Source of the DNA: an uncultured Eubacteriales bacterium
GTDB taxonomy: Bacteria; Bacillota; Clostridia; TANB77; CAG-508
Length of the DNA stretch: 55,899 bases
NCBI GenBank assembly: GCA_949294555.1
Contig: CASFHP010000009.1
Location: forward strand, 1 to 55,899
Direction: 5' to 3'
Shown here: piece by piece, positions 8,004-17,401 of the stretch
Numbering within the stretch: position 1 is the first letter of the stretch
Layout of the letters: each line of letters begins with the position of its first letter
Position numbers and translations under genes: made by a program
Notes under the pieces: generated by a model
Seen by the model: the letters and a program-made list of their open reading frames with translations, nothing else
Database searches by the model: none
What the model was told of the DNA's origin: nothing

Positions 8004-9101
8004 ATGGATTATCGAATCAATCGTAGAACAGGAGATAAAATTAGTATCATAGGTTTAGGTGCTAGTTCTATTTCACAAGCAGGAGAAAAAGAAGGAATTG
8101 AAACTTTAGAAATGGCATTTGATAATGGAATTAATTATTTTGATTTAGCAGGTGGAGATGCAGAGTGTTTTCCATATTATGGGGAAGCTTTTAAAGATGT
8201 TAGAGATAAAGTTATGTATCAAATTCATTTTGGAGCTAATTATGAAACAGGAAGTTATGGTTGGACAACCAATTTAGAGAAAATCAAAAAATCTATTGCA
8301 TGGCAATTAGAGCAATTAAAAACAGACTATATTGATTATGGATTTATTCATTGCATAGATGAAGAAAGTGATTGGAATGCATATAACAAAAATGGTGTAT
8401 TAGACTATATCAAAGAATTAAAAGAAAAAGGAATTGTAAAACATATTGGCATTTCTTCGCATACACCAGAACTAGTACATATTGCATTAGATACAGGATT
8501 AATTGATATGGTCATGTTTAGTATTAATCCAGCATATGATTATGAAAAAGGTACATATACTAATGGTAGTGTCAATGAAAGAATGGAACTATATAGAAGA
8601 TGTGAAGCAGAAGGTGTAGGAATATCTGTTATGAAAGCATTTTCTAGTGGACAATTATTAGACGAAAGAACCTCTCCATTTGGAAAAGCACTTACCAAAA
8701 TTCAATGTATACAATATGCATTAGATAAACCAGGTGTTTTGACTGTACTTCCAGGAATTAGAGGAAAAGAAGATTTAAAAGAAATTTTAACATTTAATGA
8801 AGCAAGTGATGAAGAAAAAGACTATTCAATGATTAGTAAATTTACGCCACCAGAAGCAACAGGAAAATGTGTATATTGTAATCATTGTGAGCCTTGTCCA
8901 ATGGGATTAGATATTGGGTTAATCAATAAATATTATGATTTGTCAAAAGCAGGAGATATACTAGCAAAAGACCATTATAAAAATTTAGAAAAAACGGCAA
9001 AAGACTGTATTCAATGTGGTCATTGTAATGCAAGATGTCCATTTAAAGTGGACCAAATGGGTAGAATGAAAGAGATAGCAAATTATTTTGAAGAGATGTA
9101 A
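8004..9101 (+). CDS. Aldo/keto reductase with C-terminal double Fe-S cluster domain
   Basis: An NAD(P)H-dependent oxidoreductase of the AKR TIM-barrel type fused to a ferredoxin-like tail. The barrel covers about residues 1-275, with NYFDLAGG, YYGEAF, FIHCID and the cofactor-binding VLPGIRGKEDLKE. The tail holds CVYCNHCEPCP and CIQCGHCNARCP, enough for two [4Fe-4S] clusters. The segment where the catalytic Lys usually sits reads KVMYQIHFG, so that Lys may be replaced. ATG 8004 follows AGAGGGAAAG; an upstream in-frame ATG at 7953 is less likely because it overlaps the promoter region. The promoter suggests stress or aldehyde induction. Confidence 0.87.
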   Translation: MDYRINRRTGDKISIIGLGASSISQAGEKEGIETLEMAFDNGINYFDLAGGDAECFPYYGEAFKDVRDKVMYQIHFGANYETGSYGWTTNLEKIKKSIAWQLEQLKTDYIDYGFIHCIDEESDWNAYNKNGVLDYIKELKEKGIVKHIGISSHTPELVHIALDTGLIDMVMFSINPAYDYEKGTYTNGSVNERMELYRRCEAEGVGISVMKAFSSGQLLDERTSPFGKALTKIQCIQYALDKPGVLTVLPGIRGKEDLKEILTFNEASDEEKDYSMISKFTPPEATGKCVYCNHCEPCPMGLDIGLINKYYDLSKAGDILAKDHYKNLEKTAKDCIQCGHCNARCPFKVDQMGRMKEIANYFEEM

Positions 9102-9176
9102 AATAGGTGGAAAAACTTGAAAATCCATCAAAAATCTGATATAGTAATCCTATATAATAAAGATAGGAGAGGTAAA

Positions 9177-9761
9177 ATGGAACAAGAAGCAACTAAAATT
9201 AATTACGAAACAATAAGAGGATATCTACAAGAATTGCAAAATAAAATACCAGAAAAGGAAACGGAGACACTAAGGAAAATAAATTATTTAACACAAATAT
9301 TAGATGAATATAAAGAAGGAAATACTTCTACGACAGAAAATATGGATAATGAAGAAATTGCCAAAACGAAAGATGCTTTAAGGTATATTTCTGCACATTA
9401 TGATGGAACAGAAGAAAGCATTAAAAGAATTAAGAAAAGATTAGAAAGTCCAGAAAGAAGATATGATGAATTAGTGTCTTCTATCAGAATATTATCTAGG
9501 AAAGAAGAAGAAAATAAGAAAAAATGGGAAATGATGGATAGGTATTTGCAAGCTGTAAAAGACCAGAGACATTTACCTCAAGTTATGGAGAATGAAAGAT
9601 TAGAAAGAGTAAGATTTGAAGAAATACTTGCAATTGTTGATAAAAACTATGATGGAACAAATGAGAGTGTAAAACAAATATGTGATGATATTGAAAAAAG
9701 AGAAGATATGGAGGAAGTATTAAGGCATCAAATAAAAAAAGAAAAAGAAATAGAAAGATAA
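9177..9761 (+). CDS. Hypothetical helical protein with duplicated YDGT-ES motif
   Basis: A 194-residue, highly charged, helix-rich protein with no membrane segment and no recognised family. It has an internal duplication: HYDGTEESIKRIKKRLE near residue 74 and NYDGTNESVKQICDDIE near residue 162, each preceded by a short hydrophobic helix. ATG 9177 is preceded by AGGAGAGG; an in-frame TTG at 9117 has no ribosome site. TATAAT at 9153-9158 could be its -10. Codon use matches its neighbours. Function unknown. Confidence 0.65.
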   Translation: MEQEATKINYETIRGYLQELQNKIPEKETETLRKINYLTQILDEYKEGNTSTTENMDNEEIAKTKDALRYISAHYDGTEESIKRIKKRLESPERRYDELVSSIRILSRKEEENKKKWEMMDRYLQAVKDQRHLPQVMENERLERVRFEEILAIVDKNYDGTNESVKQICDDIEKREDMEEVLRHQIKKEKEIER

Positions 9762-9805
9762 ATTTTGATATAGGAATTTGTTTTTCCTATACCAAAATTT
9801 TTAAT
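9761..9805 (+). terminator. Terminator after the YDGT protein
   Basis: A long stem, AATTTTGATATAGGA with TCCTATACCAAAATT, runs into a T-rich tail. Confidence 0.8.
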
Positions 9806-9840
9806 TTTTTCAATTAAAGGATTTATGCCTTAACAGAAAA

Positions 9841-10416
9841 ATGATGAAAAAGATTGTTGTAGCAACAAATAATGCAGGAAAATTAAAAGAAATAAAAGAA
9901 ATATTAACAGGATATGAATTGTTATCCTTAAAAGATGTAAATTGTAATATGGAAGTCATAGAAGATAAAGAAACTTTTGAAGGCAATTCTATGAAAAAAG
10001 CACAAGAACTATCAGAATATTTACATATGCCTTGTATTGCAGATGACAGCGGTTTATGTATAAATATCTATGATGGTTGGCCAGGAGTACATACAGCAAG
10101 ATTTTTAGGAGAAAAATCAACACCAGAACAAAGAAATACATATATTTTAGAAAAAATGAAAAATCTAAAAAAAGAAGAGCGTAAAGCAAGTGTAAAATGT
10201 TGTGTGACATATTATGAAAATGGAAATTACTTAGTAGGAAAAGGAGAAATCAAGGGATATATTGCAACAGAAATGAGAGGAAAAAATGGATTTGGCTTTG
10301 ATAGCATTTTCGAGTTAGAAGATGGCAGAACATTGGCAGAACTGTCTACCGAAGAAAAAAATCAAATCAGCCACAGAAGACTTGCTTTGCAAGATTTGCT
10401 CTCTAAAATGAAATGA
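9841..10416 (+). CDS. rdgB: XTP/dITP diphosphatase (RdgB/HAM1)
   Basis: A house-cleaning pyrophosphatase that hydrolyses non-canonical purine nucleoside triphosphates (dITP, XTP) to monophosphates and keeps them out of DNA and RNA. Family landmarks are in order: ATNNAGKLKEIKE at the N-terminus, the IADDSGL metal site, PGVHTAR, NGFGFDSIF and the final SHRRLALQ. The 191-residue length is normal. Two adjacent ATG codons (9841 and 9844) are possible. The ribosome site is poor: an AAAGGA further upstream leads instead to ATG CCT TAA, a two-codon start-stop, which may dampen or couple translation. Confidence 0.93.
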   Translation: MMKKIVVATNNAGKLKEIKEILTGYELLSLKDVNCNMEVIEDKETFEGNSMKKAQELSEYLHMPCIADDSGLCINIYDGWPGVHTARFLGEKSTPEQRNTYILEKMKNLKKEERKASVKCCVTYYENGNYLVGKGEIKGYIATEMRGKNGFGFDSIFELEDGRTLAELSTEEKNQISHRRLALQDLLSKMK

Positions 10417-10424
10417 TAAATAAT

Positions 10425-10735
10425 TGCAATTTATAATAAAAGGTATAGAAGCCTTACAATTACAACTATTAATATATAAAAGCTCAAAGTTATATTATAA
10501 TATTTTATTCATTAAATGGCTGGCATTACGAAATATACAAATTCTAACATTATAAAGCAGGCACCTCTCACAGCAAGTCTGAGATTCTCCTACTTGATCT
10601 ACTTGATAATGCAAGAATTTGTAATATTTCTCCATTAGCACATTTAATTTCATAAAATATTATAATATAAGCTTTGAGCTTAAAAATTCTAATTTGTAAA
10701 TTGTAAGGCTTCTATACCTTTCATTGTAAATTGCA
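10425..10735. repeat. About 311-bp imperfect palindrome (MITE-like)
   Basis: The whole gap between rdgB and addA folds on itself. Outer arms pair AAAGGTATAGAAGCCTTACAA (10439-10459) with its exact complement at 10701-10721. They extend outward to GCAATTT and inward through AAGCTCAAAG, ATATTATAATATTTTAT and ACAAATTCT pairs. The centre carries TCTCACAG-CAAGT-CTGAGA. No ORF of note lies inside. It could be a non-autonomous mobile element or a very long structured RNA; no target-site duplication was established. Confidence 0.65.
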
Positions 10736-10745
10736 GATTTTTTGA

Positions 10746-10774
10746 TTGTATTTGCCTAGAAGTAATGATATAAT
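10746..10774 (+). promoter_or_regulatory. Promoter of addA
   Basis: TTGTAT (10746-10751), 17-base spacer, TATAAT (10769-10774), extended -10 TGA. Confidence 0.6.
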
Positions 10775-10803
10775 TTAAAAAAAACAAAAAGGAGACTATA
10801 TAA

Positions 10804-13800
10804 ATGGCAGAAGTTAAATGGACAAATGAACAATTGCAAGCAATTACAGAAAAAGGCTCTAATATTTTAGTTGCGGCAGCTGCTGGAAGTGGAAAAACAG
10901 CAGTTTTAGTAGAGAGAATTATTAACAAAATCATTAAAGAAAAAGTAGATATTGATAGATTATTGGTGGTTACATTTACAAATGCAGCAGCAGCAGAGAT
11001 GAGAGAAAGAGTATTAGAAGCAATTTATCAGAAACTAGATGAAAATCCAGAAGACGAAAATTTGCAAAGGCAAATTACCTTATTAAATAAAGCAAGTATT
11101 TGTACAATTGATTCTTTTTGTTTGGATGTAGTAAGAAATAATTTTTTTGAGTTAGATAATATATCTCCAAATTTTAGAATTGCTGATACAACAGAGATTG
11201 AATTATTAAAACAAGAAGTATTAGATGATATTTTTGAAGAAAAATATGAGGCACAGGATGAGGATTTTGCAGAGTTAATCAATACTTATACAAGTTATCG
11301 TGATGATACACCATTAAAAGATTTAATTTTAAAAATTTATACATATATTCAAAGTAATCCATTTCCAAATTACTGGTTAAATGAGAAAATCGAGATGTTT
11401 CATCTTCAAGATTTAGAAAACGATTTTAGCCAAACACCATGGGGAAAAATACTATTAAAAGAAGTAGAAGAAGAAGTGATTGATGATATTCATACCTTGC
11501 AAGAACAACATCAAATTTTGCAAAAAAATCCGGACTTAGAAAAGTTTGCTAAAACAATTTATGATGACATTGAAAAAATGGAAATGCTAAGAAAAAATCT
11601 AGATAGTTGGGATAAGGCTTATGAAGTTTATACCAATTTTACATTTGCTACATGGCCAAGACAAAAAATTGATTCAGATGCTAAAGACCAAGCAAAACAA
11701 ATTAGAGATGATGTAAAAAAGAAATTTTCTAACACGCTAAATAAAATTTTTATTTATCCTTCAAATGAAGCAAACCAAGATATTGTGGATATATATCCAA
11801 CATTAGTCAAATTAAAAGAGCTAATATTTCAATTTGGAGATGTGTTTTCAAAAAGAAAAAGAGATAAAAACATGGTGGATTTTAACGATATTGAGCACTT
11901 GGCATTGGAGATATTGTTAGAACATAAAGATGGTAATATCGAGCCAACAGAAGTAGCAAAAAAATATCAAGAGAAATTTTTGGAAATTGCAATTGATGAA
12001 TACCAAGACAGTAATATGGTGCAAGAATATATTTTAACGGCAATTTCTAATAAGCACAATATTTTTATGGTAGGAGATGTTAAACAAAGTATTTATAAAT
12101 TTAGACAAGCCATGCCAGAGCTATTTTTATCAAAATATAAAGCCTATCAAACAAAAGAACAAAGAGAAGAAGGAAATGACTTAAAAATACAATTGTTTAA
12201 AAATTTTAGAAGTCGAGAAAATGTATTAGATTTTACCAATTTAATTTTTCAAGATATCATGAGCGAAAATTTAGGAGATATCTATTATGATAAGGAAGAA
12301 TATCTGAATTTAGGAGCAAGTTATGAGGAAAACGGACAAAATTTAGAAACAGAGATTACAGTTATTGATTTAAAAGAACAAGAAGATTTGGCAGAAGAAG
12401 AGGAAGCACAGGAAACAGTTGAAACAGAAGAGAATGAAGAAAGATTAGAAGATATTCAAGTAGAAGCAAGGTTTGTTGCAAACAAAATTAAAGAATTGGT
12501 AGATAGTAAATTCCAAGTGTTTGATAGAAAGAAAAATGGTTTTAGAGATATCCAATATAAAGATATTGTTATTTTATTAAGGTCTACCAAAGTAAATGCA
12601 CCAATTTTTGAAGAGGAAATCTTAAATTTAGGTATGCCAGTATTTTCAGAAAGCTCTCAAGAATATTTAGACTCTGTGGAAATTCAAACAATTATGAGTT
12701 TATTGAAGATTATTGACAATCCTATCCAAGATATCCCACTTGTTACAGTTCTAAGGTCACATATTGGAAACTTTACAGATGACGAATTAGTAGAAATTCG
12801 ACTATCAGATAAATATGATAATTTCTACACAGCAATGCAAAAGGCAAGAATTAATGTAAGTTCAGAATTAAAAGAAAAAATTGATACATTTTTTGGAAAT
12901 CTGGAGACTTGGAGAAAAGAAAAAGAATATTTAGCGCTAGATGAGTTTATTTGGAAATTGTATTCTGACACACATTATTATACTTATGTGGGGTTAATGC
13001 CAAATGGAGATTTACGACAAGCCAATTTAAAAATGCTATTTGAAAGAGCAAAACAATATGAAACAGCTAGTTTTAAAGGATTATACAATTTTATCAATTT
13101 TATAGAAAAACTACATGTAAGAAGTAATGATTTAGGAGCAGCAAAGTTAATTGGAGAAAATGATGATGTTATTCGTATTATGAGTATCCACAAAAGTAAA
13201 GGATTGGAATTTCCTGTGGTCTTTTTATCAGCAACTGGTAAACAATTTAATTTGTTAGATTTAAACCAAAATATATTATTACATCAAGAATTGGGGATAG
13301 GTGTGAAATATATTGATTATGAAAGACAAGTACAATATGATACCTTAACAAAGGAAGCTATCAGAAATCGTATTTTAACAGAAACTTTGTCGGAAGAAAT
13401 GCGAATTTTATATGTGGCATTAACAAGAGCAAAGGAAAAATTGTATATAACAGGTCTAAAGAAAGATTACGAAAAAGAAATGGAAAAAATGCAAAATCAG
13501 GTTAATCGATACCGTAAAATAGACGACAAAATCAACTATATTTTGGTAAAGAAATATAAAAAATATTTAGACTGGATATTATTGGTTTATGCATATGAAA
13601 AAGAAAATACAAATACATTGCTAACATTGAATGTTATAAATAAGCAGGAATTGTTGAAAAATGTGGCAAAACCAAAAGAAGAAATTGTTGATGTGAAAGC
13701 AGTTTTGGAAAATACAGAAACATCAAAAGAAACAGCCCAAAAACTAGATAAGATTTTAGAATATACATATACACATCAATTGGCAACTACAATTCCAACA

Positions 13801-14499
13801 ATGTTATCTGTAACAAAAATAAAAGAATTACAAAAAGAAAGACAAAGAGAAAGCGGTAAACACAATGTAGAATATGTAAAAGAGCAAACTATGCAGGAAG
13901 TATCAAAATTGGGCGAAAATAGTAGTGATATTAGCAATCTATTTGAGAAACCAAAATTCTTAAGAAATGATGAACAAGAAACCTTAACAGGTGCACAAAA
14001 AGGAACATTGGTACATTTATGTTTGCAGAGGTTAGATGAGAAGAAAACGTATGATTTAGAGGAAATAAAAGCTTTGATTGAAAATTTGGTAAATCGAGAA
14101 ATTATAACACCTCTAGAAGCACAAAACATAAATCCATATAAAATTGTAGAATTTACAAAATCAAATATTTGGAAAGAACTACAAACTGCAAAAAAAGTTT
14201 ATAAGGAACGACCATTTTTTATTAATATACCAGCAAAAGAAATTTATCAAGAACCATTGGAAGAAGAGGTTTTGGTACAAGGAATTATCGATTTATATTA
14301 CATCAATGCAGAGGGCGAAATCGTTTTAGTAGATTACAAAACAGACTATGTGGAAAAAGGAAAAGAAGGAGAATTGATAGAAAAATACCATACACAATTG
14401 GAATTGTATCAAAAAGCATTAGAGGAAACATTAAAAAGAAAAGTAGATAAAACATATATTTATTCTGTGTATTTGGGGAAAGAAATCGAAATTGCTTGA
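10804..14499 (+). CDS. addA: AddA subunit of ATP-dependent helicase-nuclease
   Basis: The AddAB enzyme processes double-strand breaks and loads RecA, the Firmicute counterpart of RecBCD. At 1231 residues it has the normal AddA length. UvrD-type helicase motifs are visible: Walker A AAAGSGKTAVLVERI near residue 24, VVTFTNAAAAEMRER, AIDEYQDSN, VGDVKQSIYKFRQA, IMSIHKSKGLEFPVVF and ILYVALTRAKEKLYI. The RecB-type nuclease end has GTLVHLCLQRL and VLVDYKTDYVE. ATG 10804 follows AAGGAGAC. AddB, usually directly upstream in Firmicutes, is not adjacent; a palindrome and rdgB occupy that place. Confidence 0.97.
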   Translation: MAEVKWTNEQLQAITEKGSNILVAAAAGSGKTAVLVERIINKIIKEKVDIDRLLVVTFTNAAAAEMRERVLEAIYQKLDENPEDENLQRQITLLNKASICTIDSFCLDVVRNNFFELDNISPNFRIADTTEIELLKQEVLDDIFEEKYEAQDEDFAELINTYTSYRDDTPLKDLILKIYTYIQSNPFPNYWLNEKIEMFHLQDLENDFSQTPWGKILLKEVEEEVIDDIHTLQEQHQILQKNPDLEKFAKTIYDDIEKMEMLRKNLDSWDKAYEVYTNFTFATWPRQKIDSDAKDQAKQIRDDVKKKFSNTLNKIFIYPSNEANQDIVDIYPTLVKLKELIFQFGDVFSKRKRDKNMVDFNDIEHLALEILLEHKDGNIEPTEVAKKYQEKFLEIAIDEYQDSNMVQEYILTAISNKHNIFMVGDVKQSIYKFRQAMPELFLSKYKAYQTKEQREEGNDLKIQLFKNFRSRENVLDFTNLIFQDIMSENLGDIYYDKEEYLNLGASYEENGQNLETEITVIDLKEQEDLAEEEEAQETVETEENEERLEDIQVEARFVANKIKELVDSKFQVFDRKKNGFRDIQYKDIVILLRSTKVNAPIFEEEILNLGMPVFSESSQEYLDSVEIQTIMSLLKIIDNPIQDIPLVTVLRSHIGNFTDDELVEIRLSDKYDNFYTAMQKARINVSSELKEKIDTFFGNLETWRKEKEYLALDEFIWKLYSDTHYYTYVGLMPNGDLRQANLKMLFERAKQYETASFKGLYNFINFIEKLHVRSNDLGAAKLIGENDDVIRIMSIHKSKGLEFPVVFLSATGKQFNLLDLNQNILLHQELGIGVKYIDYERQVQYDTLTKEAIRNRILTETLSEEMRILYVALTRAKEKLYITGLKKDYEKEMEKMQNQVNRYRKIDDKINYILVKKYKKYLDWILLVYAYEKENTNTLLTLNVINKQELLKNVAKPKEEIVDVKAVLENTETSKETAQKLDKILEYTYTHQLATTIPTMLSVTKIKELQKERQRESGKHNVEYVKEQTMQEVSKLGENSSDISNLFEKPKFLRNDEQETLTGAQKGTLVHLCLQRLDEKKTYDLEEIKALIENLVNREIITPLEAQNINPYKIVEFTKSNIWKELQTAKKVYKERPFFINIPAKEIYQEPLEEEVLVQGIIDLYYINAEGEIVLVDYKTDYVEKGKEGELIEKYHTQLELYQKALEETLKRKVDKTYIYSVYLGKEIEIA

Positions 14500-14524
14500 A
14501 AATTATGTTGACTTTTGGTATAAT
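14496..14524 (+). promoter_or_regulatory. Promoter overlapping the addA stop codon
   Basis: TTGAAA (14496-14501), 17-base spacer, TATAAT (14519-14524). It would drive the small membrane protein gene at 14601. Confidence 0.6.
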
Positions 14525-14600
14525 AGGTATAGATTGGAAAATACTTTCTAAGCGGAATTAAAGATTTTAGAAATGAAATAAAAGATGGGAGAAATTAAAG

Positions 14601-15071
14601 ATGGATAGAGTAAAAACCTTATTTATGTATGCTTCTTGGGTAATATTGTTTTTCATATTTTCTAATTTTTTAATCAATGTAGGATTAAATGCTACATATA
14701 AACCAATAGAAAGAAGAGACAATGTATCACAAGTAAATATATATCAAGCAGAAGCAACACTTGTAGATGGAAGAATTAGAGGATTAATCACAAATTCAGA
14801 AACAGATGATTTAAGTGGTAAGTATCTAGAAGTTGATTTTTACTCAGAAAGAGACGTGTATTTGGGGAGGAAAATTATAGATATTAACCAATTACAAGCA
14901 AATGAAACACAGAACTTTGAAATATTGTTTAAATTGGAAGATGTAGAATATTATTCAGTAAGTATTGTTGACGAGAGACCAGAGGGAGAAGAAATTGAAA
15001 TCCTTCTAGACGGTTGGACAACAACAGATGTTGTAGTTGCAACAGTAATAACTATGTTGATATTCTGGTAG
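14601..15071 (+). CDS. Small membrane protein with two terminal helices
   Basis: A 156-residue protein with a hydrophobic helix at about residues 8-28 and another at the very C-terminus (about 140-156). The middle about 100 residues alternate as beta strands and resemble FxLYD-like extracytoplasmic domains (VDGRIRGLITNSETDDLSGKYLEVDFYSERD). The family call is inference; no catalytic motif is seen. ATG 14601 follows TGGGAGAAATTAAAG, a weak ribosome site. A REP-like repeat begins right behind its stop codon, so the gene end and repeat abut. Confidence 0.65.
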   Translation: MDRVKTLFMYASWVILFFIFSNFLINVGLNATYKPIERRDNVSQVNIYQAEATLVDGRIRGLITNSETDDLSGKYLEVDFYSERDVYLGRKIIDINQLQANETQNFEILFKLEDVEYYSVSIVDERPEGEEIEILLDGWTTTDVVVATVITMLIFW

Positions 15072-15072
15072 T

Positions 15073-15192
15073 GTCAGTGGGGACGGAGATTTTTGTCAAT
15101 GGGGACGGAGATTTTGACAACTATTTAATTTTAGATTTATTTTCTATTAAAAATTTAAAATGTTGTCAAAATCTCCGTCCCCATTGACAAAA
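15073..15192. repeat. REP-like palindrome with GGGGACGGAG core
   Basis: Arms 15091-15121 and 15162-15192 are exact 31-bp inverted repeats built around CAATGGGGACGGAGATTTTG. A third, direct copy of the core (GTCAGTGGGGACGGAGATTT) precedes them at 15073. The structure closes both convergent genes. Such GGGGACG palindromes in Firmicutes resemble REP sequences moved by IS200-type (RAYT) transposases; no such transposase is in the window. Confidence 0.7.
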
Positions 15193-15195
15193 GCG

Positions 15196-16959
15196 TCAAC
15201 CAACAGGTGTTACATGAATGGTTTTGTTATTTTTGTAAATGACCATTCCAGGTTTTGCACCATTTGGCTTTTTTACATATTTTACTTCGCAAAAATCCAC
15301 AGGTACATTAGAAGAATTTTTGGCTTTACTATGAAAGGCAGCAATTTCTGCACATTTTACTAAAATTTCTTCTTTTGGAGAAGGTTGATTGTTCAATACT
15401 AAAATGCAATGACTTCCATGAATATTTTTTGTGTGAAACCACAAATCGGTTTTCTTGGCATATTTTAAAGTAAGATAGTCATTTTCCATGTTATTTCTAC
15501 CAACTAAAAAGGTGTAACCTTCGATAGTATATTTGATAGGATTAAAATGAACGTTTTTATTTTTGGTTAATTTAGATTTTTTTACTTTCGGATTTCTTTT
15601 TTCTTTATATTTTTCAGTTCTTTCTTTAAAAACAGAACTTTCTGAAATTTCCTCGAAAATATTGGTAATATCTTCAATAGAAGTACAAGCTTCTAATTCA
15701 TAAACAACACTTTCGATATAATCTAAATCTCGTATGGTTTCTTCTTTTTGTTCTCCAACAATTTGTAATGCATTTTTTAATTTTGCGTATTTTTTAAAAA
15801 ATAATTTTGCATTATGACTAGGTGAGTAGCGTTTATCTAAAGGAATAGTAATTAATGCGTTATTATCATAATAGTTTTCCAAAGTTAGTTTGTCTGTATT
15901 TACATTTTGAATTCTATATAAGTTGGCTGTAATTAATTCTCCATATAATTTATAGATATCCATGTTGTCACATTCTTTTAATTTTTCATTGATATGCATT
16001 AATCGTTTATTATATTTTTTTAAAGTATCTAAAATTAATTTTGAAATGCTATCTCTATATTGCTTAAATTCTTCAGAAGTTTCTTTATGAAAATAGAAAT
16101 CATCAATGAAAAAATTAAGCGAAAAATTATCATTAGAATTTTCATAAGATTTTTTTACTAATACATAATCTTTTGGTTTGCCATTGGTATCTAAAATAGT
16201 TTCAAAGCTTAATTGTAAGCTATCTGTAGCCGTAATGATATCTTGAATATATATATATAGTTTTTCTAAAATCGTATCTGTTATACTGCTAGAAGTATCT
16301 ACATGTAAAGCATCTAAGGCATATTCAACAAAACGTTTGCTAATACCATTAAACGTATTTGAAATATCTACTGGTAGATGACTAACAAGTGTTTTTTCAA
16401 AGTCAAACTGTAACTTTGATTTAAAATCTTGGAAATTTGTCAATTCTAAAAAATTCAATTTATTTGTAGAAGGATATGTGTATTTTACGTGTGGAAGCAT
16501 ATCTCTGGTTGAAATATTGTCAGAAGAAATATGTCTTAAACAATCAATAATAATATTATTCTCATCAAGCAAAATGACATTACAATGTCTACCCATTAAT
16601 TCAATAACCAATTTTTTGCTAATAATATCATCAACATCGTCAAAACCTTCAAATTCAATAGTAATGACTCTTTCTAAATTTGAAGAAATGATGTTTTTTA
16701 TTCTTAAACCTAATAAATGTTTTCTAAGTAGCATACAAAAATTTAATGCAGTTTTTGGATTAGGTTTAGCATGTGTAGTTAAATGTAATCGGTAGTTTTG
16801 TGCATCTGTACAGATATTTAACGCATAGTTGTTTCCGTTTAAATAAAATCCTAAAATAATTTCATTTTTATTTGGTTCATATATTTTATCAATTCTACCA
16901 CCAAGTAATGGTTGTAATTCAGACGTAATTGCTTTTGTAACAATTCCATCAAATGCCAT
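15196..16959 (-). CDS. rqcH: RqcH, ribosome quality control NFACT protein
   Basis: The bacterial Rqc2/NEMF homologue. It binds stalled 50S subunits carrying peptidyl-tRNA and directs addition of Ala tails that mark the chain for degradation. Domain order is NFACT-N (begins MAFDGIVTKAITSELQPLLGGRIDKIY, with IELMGRHCNVILLDE), a long central coiled coil, and NFACT-R with LVGRNNMENDYLTLKYAKKTDLWFHTKNIHGSHCIL. At 587 residues the length fits. It is transcribed convergently with the 14601 gene, and its tail ends at the REP-like palindrome. An AGGAGTG ribosome site precedes its ATG. Confidence 0.95.
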   Translation of the reverse strand: MAFDGIVTKAITSELQPLLGGRIDKIYEPNKNEIILGFYLNGNNYALNICTDAQNYRLHLTTHAKPNPKTALNFCMLLRKHLLGLRIKNIISSNLERVITIEFEGFDDVDDIISKKLVIELMGRHCNVILLDENNIIIDCLRHISSDNISTRDMLPHVKYTYPSTNKLNFLELTNFQDFKSKLQFDFEKTLVSHLPVDISNTFNGISKRFVEYALDALHVDTSSSITDTILEKLYIYIQDIITATDSLQLSFETILDTNGKPKDYVLVKKSYENSNDNFSLNFFIDDFYFHKETSEEFKQYRDSISKLILDTLKKYNKRLMHINEKLKECDNMDIYKLYGELITANLYRIQNVNTDKLTLENYYDNNALITIPLDKRYSPSHNAKLFFKKYAKLKNALQIVGEQKEETIRDLDYIESVVYELEACTSIEDITNIFEEISESSVFKERTEKYKEKRNPKVKKSKLTKNKNVHFNPIKYTIEGYTFLVGRNNMENDYLTLKYAKKTDLWFHTKNIHGSHCILVLNNQPSPKEEILVKCAEIAAFHSKAKNSSNVPVDFCEVKYVKKPNGAKPGMVIYKNNKTIHVTPVG

Positions 16960-16980
16960 AGTAAATCACTCCTTTGTTTT

Positions 16981-17056
16981 TTACAATTCACAGTTAAAAA
17001 GTTATTTTATATATCAACATTCTTATTAATACTCATCTATAAGCCGTGAATTGTAA
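16981..17056. repeat. Inverted repeat upstream of rqcH
   Basis: TTACAATTCAC (16981-16991) and GTGAATTGTAA (17046-17056) are exact 11-bp inverted repeats, 54 bases apart. They lie in the rqcH leader or promoter region. The remaining gap up to 17401 is very AT-rich with nothing else I can support. Confidence 0.45.
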
Positions 17057-17401
17057 CCATATGATATATATAATACCATATTTTTATAAATAAAGCTATT
17101 GCTTAAATATTATTTTAATTATATAATAAACAAAATTAATAGGACACAAGGCAAAAATTTCTATGAATATATTCTGAAAAATGGAAAAACAAAAAAATGT
17201 ATTAAAAACAAGAAATATGTCGAAAAATAGGATAAAAATATAAAAAAATATCAGAAAATGACTTGAAATTATGTAAATATGATGATAAAGTATAAGAGTA
17301 ATTTATCTATTACTAGATAAGTTTTATTTCATCTATATTTTATTTCATATTTATTATCTAAAAATTCCAATCAAATTATTTTCATGAAAGGAGGTGCATA
17401 T

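Noticed and set aside
15160..15363. Plus-strand open frame opposite the rqcH end
   Set aside because: It starts inside the REP-like repeat and runs antisense to a conserved gene.
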